This document shows, piece by piece, positions 18,066 through 27,234 of a stretch of 64,000 nt of DNA. Positions within the stretch are counted from its first letter, which is position 1, and each line of letters begins with the position of its first letter. Position numbers and translations under genes: made by a program. Below the pieces are notes generated by a model. The model did no database searches, had not been told where the DNA came from, and was given only the letters and a program-made list of their open reading frames with translations. Where the stretch lies: contig JAVBRM010000114.1 of the NCBI GenBank assembly GCA_031548025.1, forward strand, positions 1 to 64,000, given 5' to 3'. This stretch comes from UBA5239 sp031548025. Its GTDB lineage: Bacteria > Verrucomicrobiota > Lentisphaeria > Victivallales > Victivallaceae.

Positions 18066-20687
18066 ATGAAGAGAATTTTTCAGGTAATTATGGCCATGCT
18101 GGCAATCGGCGGTGTATCGGCGATGGGTAATGAATTTTACCGGCCGGCCGCGTACCGTTATTATTTTCAGACACTGGATATCGGGGCCGGAATGCGGAGT
18201 TCCGAGCCGTTGTGTGTGACCGTGGACAAGGGGACGGAATACCCCGTTGGAATCGCTCGCGAAAAACTTTTTCCGAAGCTGGAATTAAAGGCGGAAACTT
18301 CGGGTACGCTGGTTATCCGGCGCGGCGTCGTGGGGCCGGTGATTGCCGCGCTTCACCTGAAGCCGGATCAGGAATGGCGGATGCCGTATCTTCCGGCCGG
18401 ATTGTATCTGCTGGAGTTTCAATTTGCGGGCCAGGCCGGTAGAAGTTTGATCTTCAATGTTCTGGAAGACCAGGTAAAAACGGGAAAAGAGCCGGAGATC
18501 GTACCGGATATTTTTTGTGCGGAATATCGTGACGGAAAAATCATTCTGAACGGCGTGCCCGCCGGTAAAAACGATTTGAAAGTGCATTTGACCGCCCGCA
18601 ATCAATACGGCGCCAAGCAGTTTGAGGAAACAATCGAGCTCACTGAAACGCTGAAGCCATCCGCCATTATCCCGGGGCAATTGCTCAAGCTGGAAATCGC
18701 CCTGTTGGAGCCGGGTAAGCAGTTGGCGGGAACTGAAATTTTTTATTACGAAAAAGGGGCTTATCCCGCGGCGCCTCCGAATTGGAGCAAATACGGCGAG
18801 GCTCCTGAGCTTCCTCATAGCGTAGTGGTTCATGAGAATCAAGTGATGGTCGGCCGTTTTTCCGCTAACCAGCGCGGGCTGAATGCTCTGCTGGCGGGCA
18901 TTCGCGAGCGCAAGAGCGACATGGTGAACATCAACTTCAAATGGAACCAGGTGGAACCGGTCAGCGGCGTGTATGATTTTTCGGAATTGGATCGTTATGT
19001 GGAGTTTTTTACCGCCAATAAAGTTCCTTTCGGATTAATCGTGGGCGGGGCGATCTTTGATGGTTCTCCTTATGATATTTGGGGAGAATGGATGATGGAC
19101 CATCGCGGCGACGCCCAGGTCTGGCGCAATTTTACGGTGACTTCGCCGGCGTCGCCCAAGTATCGGGAGGCGGTCCGGAATCTGATTCACGCGGTTCACA
19201 AGCGGTATGGGGCGAATTCATATTTCCAAGCCTGGGTATTCAGTGGTTTGGGGTTGGATTCCGGCATTTATATGGAGCATTTCGACCGGATCACGGATTA
19301 TTCGCCGTGGTTTCGCGGCGAACTGGTAAAGCTGGCGCGAAAAAAATACGCATCGATTCAGGCCCTGAATACCGCATGGGGCAGCAATTTCGCCGACTTT
19401 GAATCGGTTACCCCGCCCTTGCCGGATTTCTCGAAGGAAGTCGAGACCTCTACCGCGTGGCGGGATTTTGTTGAGGCCAAACTGGAAGTTTATGCCGATG
19501 TCAATACCCGGCTCTATGAACCGACGGTCAGGGCGATTGATCCCAAGCGGAAAATCAGCAGTTACCTGACCTATACCGGGCCTCTGGAATACCTTTTCCC
19601 GGACATGAAAAAATATAACAGTTCATTGAATGACGGCGGTGGCGAGGCTCATCAGATGGTGCGGTTGTATTCGCTGGCTGCCAACTGGGGAATTATCCGC
19701 CAACCTGAGTCGCATTATGTGCCGGCCGAAAGACGCCGTGAATTTCAGGATCTGGTGGTCAACGCATTGCGGTACGGTTTGGCGACTTGTAATTTCGGCA
19801 TGGTCTGGAACAGTCAGGTAAATATTCATGCCGACCGTTATCCGGGCAATGCAAAATTGAAGGATTCCATGGCTTTCTGGACGGCGGTTCAGCCGGTTCT
19901 GAAAAGCATGGCCAACACCGAGCCCGTGGTTCCGCCGATTGGTTTTGTTTTCTCGTGGGATGATATGTTTAACCGTACCCGTGCCTGGCGTTGGTACGCC
20001 CTGGCCTCGGAGGATATTCAGAGGGCCTCGGCGCAGTTGTCGCTCGGCAATGTGCCCTATTTATCCGCCATTACCCCGGATGCGGTCTGGGACCGCCAGC
20101 AGATGCTGGTGGTGTCGAATGACAACCGGGTTTTCAGCCGCGAATTGCTGGATAAATTGAAACGTTTTGTCGAACGCGGCGGCGTTCTGGCTTTGGCCGG
20201 GGAGGCCGGTAAATATCTGGTCGGTTCCGATGAACTGTACGCCTGGCGGAAGGAATTCAAATTCGAAGCCATGCCGGAAGCCGGAAAAATTGCCGAACAG
20301 GCGGCGGGGAAGGGGCGTATCCTTTATCTTGCATTACCGTCCGGCAGTGGTATTACGCCCGCAGGCTTGGAAAAATTGGTTGAACTTGGCGGAATCAAGC
20401 GTATGGTAATTACGGACAAGCCGGAGGTACAGGGATTTTTGTTACGTGATTCAAAAGCATATTATCTGGTGTTGTCGGCTTTCAACGGATTCGATAAACT
20501 GCGGAATCAGGAGAAGGCCGTTGAATTTCAAACCGTGGTCAAGGTTCCGGGAATTCCGGAGGGTCAGTGGAGATGGACTCCGCTCTATCCGGCCGGAGAA
20601 GGATTGTTGTATAACGCCGATACTGGAATTGAAGTAAAAATTGAACCGTCAGGAATTAAAATATTTAAAATGGAGATTGTCAAATGA
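18066..20687 (+). CDS. secreted GH42-like glycoside hydrolase
   Basis: An 873-residue protein with a signal peptide (MKRIFQVIMAMLAIGGVSAM) and a beta-rich N-terminal region to about 250. A TIM-barrel domain of beta-galactosidase (GH42-like) type follows: VNINFKWNQVEPVSGVYDF near 290, YSPWFRGELVKLARKKYASI, LNTAWGSNFADF. A Rossmann-like domain typical of GH42 trimerisation regions lies at about 640-760. Glu 548 in QPESHYVP is a plausible nucleophile. The usual Asn-Glu acid/base pair is not seen where expected (FSGLGLDSG, near 393-400), so activity or exact family is uncertain. ATG follows AAAGGA. The gene overlaps the next by 4 bases (ATGA). It likely acts outside the cytoplasm on an oligosaccharide sensed by the upstream regulator. 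Confidence 0.75.
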   Translation: MKRIFQVIMAMLAIGGVSAMGNEFYRPAAYRYYFQTLDIGAGMRSSEPLCVTVDKGTEYPVGIAREKLFPKLELKAETSGTLVIRRGVVGPVIAALHLKPDQEWRMPYLPAGLYLLEFQFAGQAGRSLIFNVLEDQVKTGKEPEIVPDIFCAEYRDGKIILNGVPAGKNDLKVHLTARNQYGAKQFEETIELTETLKPSAIIPGQLLKLEIALLEPGKQLAGTEIFYYEKGAYPAAPPNWSKYGEAPELPHSVVVHENQVMVGRFSANQRGLNALLAGIRERKSDMVNINFKWNQVEPVSGVYDFSELDRYVEFFTANKVPFGLIVGGAIFDGSPYDIWGEWMMDHRGDAQVWRNFTVTSPASPKYREAVRNLIHAVHKRYGANSYFQAWVFSGLGLDSGIYMEHFDRITDYSPWFRGELVKLARKKYASIQALNTAWGSNFADFESVTPPLPDFSKEVETSTAWRDFVEAKLEVYADVNTRLYEPTVRAIDPKRKISSYLTYTGPLEYLFPDMKKYNSSLNDGGGEAHQMVRLYSLAANWGIIRQPESHYVPAERRREFQDLVVNALRYGLATCNFGMVWNSQVNIHADRYPGNAKLKDSMAFWTAVQPVLKSMANTEPVVPPIGFVFSWDDMFNRTRAWRWYALASEDIQRASAQLSLGNVPYLSAITPDAVWDRQQMLVVSNDNRVFSRELLDKLKRFVERGGVLALAGEAGKYLVGSDELYAWRKEFKFEAMPEAGKIAEQAAGKGRILYLALPSGSGITPAGLEKLVELGGIKRMVITDKPEVQGFLLRDSKAYYLVLSAFNGFDKLRNQEKAVEFQTVVKVPGIPEGQWRWTPLYPAGEGLLYNADTGIEVKIEPSGIKIFKMEIVK

Positions 20688-21328
20688 AACTTTTATCAAC
20701 TCTTTTTCTCTCTGCTGTCGCATTGGTCAGTGTTTGGGGTCAAGAAAGCGCCAAGGTCCGGATGGAAGATAACTTTCTCGACGGCGACCTCACGAAAGGA
20801 ACCGTCTGGAAATCCGGCAATGCCAAAGAGCCCTGGCAGGTCGTCGACAACAGCATGAGGCCCTCCGGGAATGTGATTTTCGACTCTATTTCGACGAGTG
20901 ATTTCGCGCCGGTGGAAAATGGCGTTTTCGACCTGGAGTTCAAGGTCCGGTTTGCTTCGCAGAATAATACCGGCAACAATCGTTTCACGGTGTTTCTCCG
21001 CGACAGCAACAACCGCCATGCCGGCTACGGTGCTACCATCGCCCAGAAAACCTCCAACAACGCCAACCTGGTCCGGCTGGAAAAAGATGGCAAACAGGCC
21101 GAACTGGCGCGTATGAAAGCAGCGGATGCGTTTAATTTCCCCTCCGATGGATTTGCGACGATTCGTTTTTCGCGCGATGCCGAGGGCAAATTGCAATTCT
21201 GGGTTGACGGCAAACTGCGGATGGAAGCGGTCGACAAGGAATTTCAGGCTTTTGACCGGGTCCAGTTCACCTGCCGCTGCGCGACGCCTGAAGAAGTTCA
21301 GTCGTTTACCGCGATACGCCTGAAATAA
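20684..21328 (+). CDS. secreted concanavalin/laminin-G-like (DUF1080-like) protein
   Basis: A 214-residue protein with a signal peptide (MKLLSTLFLSAVALVSVWG). The rest reads as a beta-sandwich of the concanavalin/LamG or DUF1080 kind: DNFLDGDLTKGTVWKSGNAKEPWQV, FDLEFKVRFASQNNTGNNRF, FATIRFSRDAEGKLQFWVDG. Such domains bind or cleave carbohydrate. It is translationally coupled to the GH42-like gene through the ATGA overlap and followed 22 bases later by the prepilin-like gene. No catalytic residues can be assigned. Confidence 0.7.
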   Translation: MKLLSTLFLSAVALVSVWGQESAKVRMEDNFLDGDLTKGTVWKSGNAKEPWQVVDNSMRPSGNVIFDSISTSDFAPVENGVFDLEFKVRFASQNNTGNNRFTVFLRDSNNRHAGYGATIAQKTSNNANLVRLEKDGKQAELARMKAADAFNFPSDGFATIRFSRDAEGKLQFWVDGKLRMEAVDKEFQAFDRVQFTCRCATPEEVQSFTAIRLK

Positions 21329-21350
21329 ACTCAATCAAGGAGTCAGGATC

Positions 21351-22100
21351 ATGTTTTACGGCAAACCTCATTTCCGGAATTTCACACTTATCGAACTCCT
21401 CGTAGTGATCGCGATCATCGCGATCCTCGCGGCCATGCTGCTGCCGGCGCTGAATAAAACCCGGGATAAGGCCCGTTCCCTGACCTGTCTGAATCAACTG
21501 AAACAGATCGGCACGGCAGTGCAACTTTATACTTCCGATTATGATTCGGTGATTCCCGGATACCAAATGAGCAGCGCGGTCACCGAGGAAGAAAACCGCT
21601 GGGTGGCGAAGTTGAATCCCTATGTGGGGAATATGCCCTGGCTTTGGGCATGTCCCAGTTCTGCACAGGCGGGGAATGCCTCCGCCATGAATTATTTGCG
21701 GAACTATCGCACGCCCAGCTCCACTTTCTTTTCCGAATTGCGCAAGATTCAGGGGATTGGGATCAACGCTACGAACTGGAGCGGTTCGACCATTCCCCGG
21801 ATTTCATTTGCTTATTCGTGGTTGAAAACCGGCCAGATCAAAAATGTGTCACAGCTTATTTACAGCGGCGATTGCGCCGGGGAAAACCTTGGCAATACCC
21901 AGGGACAATTGCGTTTCGAGGCATATGTGTACCCGAACACCAACGCCCTGCGGATGCAACCGTATCACAATAACCTGAAAATCATCAATATGCAGTTTCT
22001 CGACGGACACTGCGAAGCGGTCGAACAGGCCAAGGCGTATCGCTGGAGCCTAACCACGACCACTATAGAGGGGAAATGGTATTTCTTCGCCAATTATTGA
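21351..22100 (+). CDS. prepilin-type N-terminal methylation domain protein (GntR/GH42 locus)
   Basis: A 249-residue pseudopilin-like protein: short leader MFYGKPHFRN, then FTLIELLVVIAIIAIL and the helix continuing AAMLLPALNKTRDKARSL. The remaining domain includes CLNQLKQIGTAVQLYTSDYD and ends with a His...FLDGH motif in which 11 rather than 9 residues separate His from Asp-Gly. The residue before FTLIE is Asn, not the Gly that prepilin peptidases normally require. It ends the operon GntR, GH42-like, LamG-like, prepilin. Role unknown; the recurring link with glycosidases suggests a locus-specific surface or secretion component. Confidence 0.85.
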   Translation: MFYGKPHFRNFTLIELLVVIAIIAILAAMLLPALNKTRDKARSLTCLNQLKQIGTAVQLYTSDYDSVIPGYQMSSAVTEEENRWVAKLNPYVGNMPWLWACPSSAQAGNASAMNYLRNYRTPSSTFFSELRKIQGIGINATNWSGSTIPRISFAYSWLKTGQIKNVSQLIYSGDCAGENLGNTQGQLRFEAYVYPNTNALRMQPYHNNLKIINMQFLDGHCEAVEQAKAYRWSLTTTTIEGKWYFFANY

Positions 22101-22106
22101 TGGAGA

Positions 22107-24593
22107 TTAATCGGCATGCGCGTCTTTTTCCTCTCCCCAGCTGATCAATAGATCGCCCGAGACATTTTCCACCACATATTTGGGGCCGAAGCTGTCGCTC
22201 GTCAGGCGCGCCGGAATAACCGACGGTTGGGCGATCGGCCGCTTGCAAAGGTTCAAGACCGTTGTCGCGTCGGGACCATAGAACCGCACTTGGGAAACAT
22301 GTTCCGGCTCGGGGCGGAAGGTCACCCGGGCTCTTTGAAGGCCGTAGACCAGAAGCCGCCGTTTCACATCGGAACTGCGGCTGGTGCGCGTCCGGCAGCG
22401 GATTGGCGTGTCGTCCGGCGAATCGACAAAAATCCGGCATTCGTAATTCATCGCGCGCTCGATCGGGTAAACGGCATCACCCCGGCTCTGCCGCAGATCC
22501 GCGTAGGTGAACACCGGCGCGCCGTCAGGAAAACGGAGTCGTTGCGTCATGGTGACATTACTGCCGTAGCCGCTCAGATAGAACGCATTTTTATGGAGGC
22601 GCAACGCCAGTCGCGGCGGCGGCAGACCCGGCTCTCCCGCGAAGCTGATCCGGTAACCGAACTCGGAAAGCGCCGTCAACATCAAGCTTTCGGGACGGCG
22701 GTATTTGCGGGAATCGTTAAAAGTCAGTCCGTTCATGTCGGTCCAGGCCAGGGACGAAGTGCCGCGCACCCATACCGCCTTGCCGGAACCCCATTCGGGG
22801 CGCTGCAGCTCCGTCACCGCCGGGAGACGGCGGCTGGATATATGCGGATAGCGCGGATTGGTGTCGATGAAGCGATGTTCATATTCGGCGATAACGCGTG
22901 CGCTTGAACCGGGTTTTGTCTGTCGGTCGATTGCTCCGCCGGAGTAGAGCCCGAGGTGGTTGATGGGGCCAAGCCCGGTCGCTTCCAGTTCGCCGTCCGG
23001 CAACGGTTCGGCCGGTTCCAGCTTGAGCAGGGATTCGATGGCTTCGCCCCTGGCGGGACCGTAAAAGATGACGCCGCCGCCGGACGCCAGGTGCTTCTCC
23101 AGCGCCGCGATGATTGCCGGGTTGACGGTGAAAATGGTCGGGGCGACGATGACTCGGCCATCGTAGAGGCGCGGATTGGAATTGCCCGATTCCAGGAAAT
23201 TCTTTCCCGACACCACCGTATTGAGCGGTAAGCCGCAGTTGATGGCGCCGCGAATAAATTGGTCTCCGGCATAGATTTCGCCGATGCGCTCCGGATCGGC
23301 GGCCAGATCGTGGTATTCGTCGAAAGGATAGAGCCAAACCAGGACGCCCGGCTGATCGGGCGCGGTGCGACGCATGGAGAGCAGCGGCGGGATTACTTCG
23401 GCTGCGACCGTGTCCACCATCTCGCCGTCGCCGTTGTCGAGGGTGAACAAACGAAGCCCCGCCGCCGGTTCGGTAACGCCCTCGGCGGTGATCCTCGACA
23501 CCGCCAGCGGCAGATAAATATCCTGCGCCGAACGGCCGTAAAGATCGATCCAGGGCGAATTGCGAAACCAGACGTCGTTCACATAAAAGCGGAAGCTGTA
23601 ATCCGAACCGCGAGGCGTTTCGGCGATATGACTCATCCAGCCGACCATTTCGGTACCGAAGTCGTCGAGAATCGCCGCCCATGGTGAATTTACCGGCGCG
23701 ACGAGATTTTTCACTTCGCGGTAGATTTCGCGGGTGGGAACCGCATCGGAGCCGAGATCGATGCCGGTTGACATGTTCGTACCGCGAACTTCAATCGGGA
23801 ACTCCGGGCATTCGGAACGGAAATCGCGCCAAAACTTCCGGATATTTTCCTCAATCGCCGGTGCGTTTTCGCATTTGAATTCGTCACGTCCGTTAAAGAG
23901 GGGTCCAAGGGCGCTCCACGTCTCTTCGCCGAAGCCGAAACCATTGGAAAACCATATATAGTCAAAGCCAAGGTCGGTCAGGTAGATTTGCACCTGACGC
24001 CCGAGAAAAGACCCAAAGGATGTTCCACGCGGAATGCCGCCCGGGAAACCGGCATATGGACGCTCGTCCGGCAGCAGTTCGGCGCAACAATTGATGAATG
24101 CGCCGCCGCCCATACGCCCCAGGATTTCGCGATGGCGATCGTATTTGAACGACGAAACTGCGAACTCCGGCCCCGGATCGAAGACAGCGCCAAGCCGGAG
24201 TTCCCGTTGAAAGCGGCAGCGGAACTCTTCGCGCAATATGCCCAGGAGCCGAAACAAATCGTCGTAGTGCCATACCGGAGGATTGGGCATGAAGGGCTTG
24301 GGGTTGTGGTGGGCATCCTGCCATTCGAGCGGCACGTCGATGGGAGGGCGGTATTTTTTCGCGCAGGCGGTACCTATCCAATAACCCCATTCGAAAGCGT
24401 CGGACATAACGCTGTTGTAATCGAGAATTTCCGAGCCGTCGGCGGCCCAAAGCATCAGCGACACCGTATCCGCTTCTTTGATGAGCGGCAGCCATTGATC
24501 AAAAATCACGGTCGCGCCGATGCGGAAGGCGGCATCGGTCATACCCCGGAATGGCCGCAGCGACACCTCCAGATCCAGTTTTTTCCATCGCAT
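22107..24593 (-). CDS. large cytoplasmic protein of unknown family, possible glycosidase-like
   Basis: An 828-residue protein starting MRWKKLDLEVSLRPFRG, chosen because AAGGAAATC stands just before that ATG; an upstream GTG lacks a site. There is no signal peptide. Aromatic and acidic motifs (MLWAADGSEILDYN, FEWGYWIGTA, DYIWFSNGFGFGEETW, EVRGTNMSTGIDLG) look like a barrel-type carbohydrate enzyme, and a later part (IIAALEKHLASGGGVIFYGP) resembles the glutamine-amidotransferase-like domain of GH42 enzymes. I cannot place it in a named family. It is the last gene of an AraC, esterase operon and converges on the prepilin gene with a 6-base gap. Confidence 0.6.
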   Translation of the reverse strand: MRWKKLDLEVSLRPFRGMTDAAFRIGATVIFDQWLPLIKEADTVSLMLWAADGSEILDYNSVMSDAFEWGYWIGTACAKKYRPPIDVPLEWQDAHHNPKPFMPNPPVWHYDDLFRLLGILREEFRCRFQRELRLGAVFDPGPEFAVSSFKYDRHREILGRMGGGAFINCCAELLPDERPYAGFPGGIPRGTSFGSFLGRQVQIYLTDLGFDYIWFSNGFGFGEETWSALGPLFNGRDEFKCENAPAIEENIRKFWRDFRSECPEFPIEVRGTNMSTGIDLGSDAVPTREIYREVKNLVAPVNSPWAAILDDFGTEMVGWMSHIAETPRGSDYSFRFYVNDVWFRNSPWIDLYGRSAQDIYLPLAVSRITAEGVTEPAAGLRLFTLDNGDGEMVDTVAAEVIPPLLSMRRTAPDQPGVLVWLYPFDEYHDLAADPERIGEIYAGDQFIRGAINCGLPLNTVVSGKNFLESGNSNPRLYDGRVIVAPTIFTVNPAIIAALEKHLASGGGVIFYGPARGEAIESLLKLEPAEPLPDGELEATGLGPINHLGLYSGGAIDRQTKPGSSARVIAEYEHRFIDTNPRYPHISSRRLPAVTELQRPEWGSGKAVWVRGTSSLAWTDMNGLTFNDSRKYRRPESLMLTALSEFGYRISFAGEPGLPPPRLALRLHKNAFYLSGYGSNVTMTQRLRFPDGAPVFTYADLRQSRGDAVYPIERAMNYECRIFVDSPDDTPIRCRTRTSRSSDVKRRLLVYGLQRARVTFRPEPEHVSQVRFYGPDATTVLNLCKRPIAQPSVIPARLTSDSFGPKYVVENVSGDLLISWGEEKDAHAD

Positions 24594-24610
24594 GGTGATT
24601 TCCTTCGTTA

Positions 24611-25498
24611 TCACATACCCTCGGTATGATTTTTCAGAAATGCAAGGACAATATCTTCAATATCCGGATAAAGGCGATGCGGAGAGCTCCCTGGTATCCA
24701 GATGGCGTGCCCCTGATTGTCCCTTCCGTGGTCGTAAATATAATACGAATTTGCTTTCAAACATATTTTGCGCACGAAAGTCCGGCAGGATTCGATGGGA
24801 ACCACCGTGTCGCGGCAAAAGTGTGTGCAGAGAATCGGCGGAGCTCCGGGGTAGTAAATATCGGAGGGATTCATCCGGTGCAATTCGGCCTCGGTCGGAG
24901 GACCGCCCCAGAGCGCCGCGTAACGCTTCGGGAAAAGGGCGTAATCGGCAAACACGTCGTCGATTCCGGAAATCGATACGATCGCACCCACAGATTCGGG
25001 CGGAAGCGAGAGCCCGGCCATCAACGCCAGGTGCCCGCCCGCAGAACCTCCGACTAAATAGATCTTTGACGGTTTCAAATGTTCATGTTGCAAAAGAAAA
25101 CGAGCCGCCTTCAGGGTATCATCCACGCATGCCGGGTAACGGTTCGCCGGGGCCAGGCGATAGTTGATATTGAATACGGCAAATCCGTTTGCCGCCAGAA
25201 ACAGCGAAACACCTTCGAATGACTCTTTCGCACTGAAGGCCCAGCCGCCGCCGTGAATCGTCAACACCACCGGGAATCCTTGCGGTGGCGGATCCGTTTC
25301 CGGCAAAAACAGATCGCCCATTCCGAACTCTCCGATTGAATCATCATAAACAATATTTCGAATGACTTTCATTCTTTCAACAATTACCTCACGTATATTT
25401 TTCAAACTTACGAAAGAAATATACTTCACAGGACCGCTTTTTTCTTGGACTCCATTGGGGAAAGTGATTTTTATATCGTAAATCTTAATCCAGTCCAT
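24611..25498 (-). CDS. alpha/beta hydrolase, HSL-type carboxylesterase
   Basis: A 295-residue protein from the start MDWIKIYDIKITFPNG; this start overlaps the end of the AraC gene by 14 bases, as in a coupled operon. It carries the oxyanion-hole HGGGW and the nucleophile elbow GGSAGG of the hormone-sensitive-lipase family, with FPVVLTIHGG, NINYRLAP and a C-terminal HAIW that can supply the catalytic His; the Asp is probably in CRDTVVP. There is no signal peptide, so it acts in the cytoplasm, perhaps removing acetyl or other esters from imported sugars. It is followed after 17 bases by the unknown enzyme at 22107-24593. Confidence 0.85.
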   Translation of the reverse strand: MDWIKIYDIKITFPNGVQEKSGPVKYISFVSLKNIREVIVERMKVIRNIVYDDSIGEFGMGDLFLPETDPPPQGFPVVLTIHGGGWAFSAKESFEGVSLFLAANGFAVFNINYRLAPANRYPACVDDTLKAARFLLQHEHLKPSKIYLVGGSAGGHLALMAGLSLPPESVGAIVSISGIDDVFADYALFPKRYAALWGGPPTEAELHRMNPSDIYYPGAPPILCTHFCRDTVVPIESCRTFVRKICLKANSYYIYDHGRDNQGHAIWIPGSSPHRLYPDIEDIVLAFLKNHTEGM

Positions 25499-26345
25499 TT
25501 TTTCTAAACCGAAGCGGAGAGGTCCCGAAATGTTTTCGGAAGAGCCGGTAGAAGTAAGACAGATCGTTAAAACCGCACCTGAAACATATTTCATGGATCG
25601 GCAAATCGGTGGTTTCGAGTAATTCGGAGGCGGCATGGAGGCGGGTTTTTATTCGTGCCTGAGAAATGGTCACGCCGGTGGCGTCCTTGAAAACCGAACA
25701 GAGATGATTGGGGGTAATACCGAAACTCCCGGCCAGTTGTTCGGCGCCGGTTTCCGCATGGAGATTCGATTGGAGCAAATGCATGATATATTCGGGGATC
25801 ATCGCTTTCGCACCTTTGCCGCGAAACGATTTTTCACTTTCCCGAAGCATTTGTATGAGCAGCAGCGTTAAACTTGATTCCAGATAAGGCCGGTAATTGA
25901 TTTGGCGCAACTCATATTCATGGGCGATTTCCAATACCCTCCGCTTGATTTCAACCGTACTTTTCTGCACATAAATTGAAGCATTGGTTTTTTGGTTGAA
26001 CTCCGGAGAAAATATCGTGAAAAACTGATAAATATCTCTGAGTGAACACAGTTCCCTTTCGATAAAATTCCGGCTGAACAGAATGTTATACAATTCCATG
26101 GACTCCGAATCCATGTCGTAGGTCGTTTCTGAATTCGGATGAACCAGATAAATCGAGTTGACACCGATCGGATACATTCGGTCGTTGATGACGACCCTGC
26201 CGGAGCCTTGGACAATAAAAGTTATTTTCCAGAATTCACGTTTGAAGCGGCGGTTTACATTGAACTCCGCGGAAAAATCCGTTACATGCCGCACGGAAAA
26301 TTCCAATCCTTCGTGAAAATAATTTTCTGCTTTATAAGTTTTCAT
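25485..26345 (-). CDS. AraC-family transcriptional regulator
   Basis: A 286-residue regulator starting MKTYKAENYFHEG (AAGG upstream; in-frame ATG codons further out are less well placed). The N-terminal cupin-like effector domain (FKREFWKITFIVQGSGRVVI, HPNSETTYDM) is followed by the two helix-turn-helix motifs of AraC (AEQLAGSFGITPNHLCSVFK and IHEICFRCGFNDLSYFYRLFRKHFGTSP). It heads the operon with the esterase and the 828-residue protein, which it likely controls. Two TTGCAA half-sites lie in tandem about 90 bases upstream and could be a binding region. Confidence 0.9.
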   Translation of the reverse strand: MKTYKAENYFHEGLEFSVRHVTDFSAEFNVNRRFKREFWKITFIVQGSGRVVINDRMYPIGVNSIYLVHPNSETTYDMDSESMELYNILFSRNFIERELCSLRDIYQFFTIFSPEFNQKTNASIYVQKSTVEIKRRVLEIAHEYELRQINYRPYLESSLTLLLIQMLRESEKSFRGKGAKAMIPEYIMHLLQSNLHAETGAEQLAGSFGITPNHLCSVFKDATGVTISQARIKTRLHAASELLETTDLPIHEICFRCGFNDLSYFYRLFRKHFGTSPLRFRKNGLD

Positions 26346-26541
26346 TCGTGCCTTATTTCTCATCACGGCATAAGGTGCCATGGTGCAAATTAATCTATAT
26401 CGCCGCAGCGTTTTTTGCAAGGTTGCAAAACTGGAAAAAATCCAACTGTTGATTGATGGTTAGGTTAATAAATCGTACAAATTATCAATTGATATTTTTG
26501 TGTTTTTCCTGTATTGTTATTGATAATACAAATGGGAAAAT

Positions 26542-27234
26542 ATGAAAAAATATTATCGGCAAATTATTATCGGTGCTACTTTTTTCGGATGCGGCCTGGC
26601 GCTGCGCGAAAAAGACACTCTGATCCTGGAGCCGTCGATCCTGGCGGGCGGAGATTTTACCTTGAACTTTGATCCCGGTACGGATTGGGATTATCAACCG
26701 TGTAATCCCGGAGCTGCTGAATTTCTGCATGAATTGAGGGAGCGCGACGTTCTGCGTGGCGGACGTATCCGGCAGGGAGCGCTGACTCCGGTATTCAGTC
26801 ATTGGTGCCTGAAGCACAAACTGGATATCGCACTCTGGCATGATGTTTTGGAGATTGGAAAAAACAGTGTAACCGTACACAACGTCGAGGGAAAATTTAC
26901 GATTGAATCTCCGTGTATTGTCGATGCCCGGCCGCAAACCGGTGATTTTAAGTATCTGACCGCTGCAATTCTGTTGGAAAATCCGGTTACTGACGGTAGC
27001 TACGGCGAATTTGAGCTGACCAACAGCCTGAATGAACGGGAAGCTTATTTGATGATGCGTTTGCCCGCCGCTTGCGAATGGCCGGAGGCCCGGCAGAAAT
27101 TCCACCAGGCATGGCAGGGGAGGGACCGGGAGAGTATCAAAGGGAGTTTAATGGCGATCGGGCCGCGTTTCAGTTATCGCAATTATTCCAACCCGGTGGC
27201 GGCGTTGGACGGAGGTGAATCATGTACGATGTAA
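26542..27234 (+). CDS. truncated FAD-oxidoreductase-like partner protein
   Basis: A 230-residue protein starting MKKYYRQIIIGATFFGCGLA, which looks like the first strand and loop of a Rossmann fold, but the dinucleotide motif reads GATFFGCG instead of GxGxxG. Later SPCIVDARPQTGDF resembles the FAD-binding return strand of the same family. It overlaps the full-length FAD oxidoreductase downstream by 13 bases, so the two are translationally coupled. It may be a degenerate paralogue acting as a second subunit that no longer binds FAD. It is not a known named family. Confidence 0.65.
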   Translation: MKKYYRQIIIGATFFGCGLALREKDTLILEPSILAGGDFTLNFDPGTDWDYQPCNPGAAEFLHELRERDVLRGGRIRQGALTPVFSHWCLKHKLDIALWHDVLEIGKNSVTVHNVEGKFTIESPCIVDARPQTGDFKYLTAAILLENPVTDGSYGEFELTNSLNEREAYLMMRLPAACEWPEARQKFHQAWQGRDRESIKGSLMAIGPRFSYRNYSNPVAALDGGESCTM

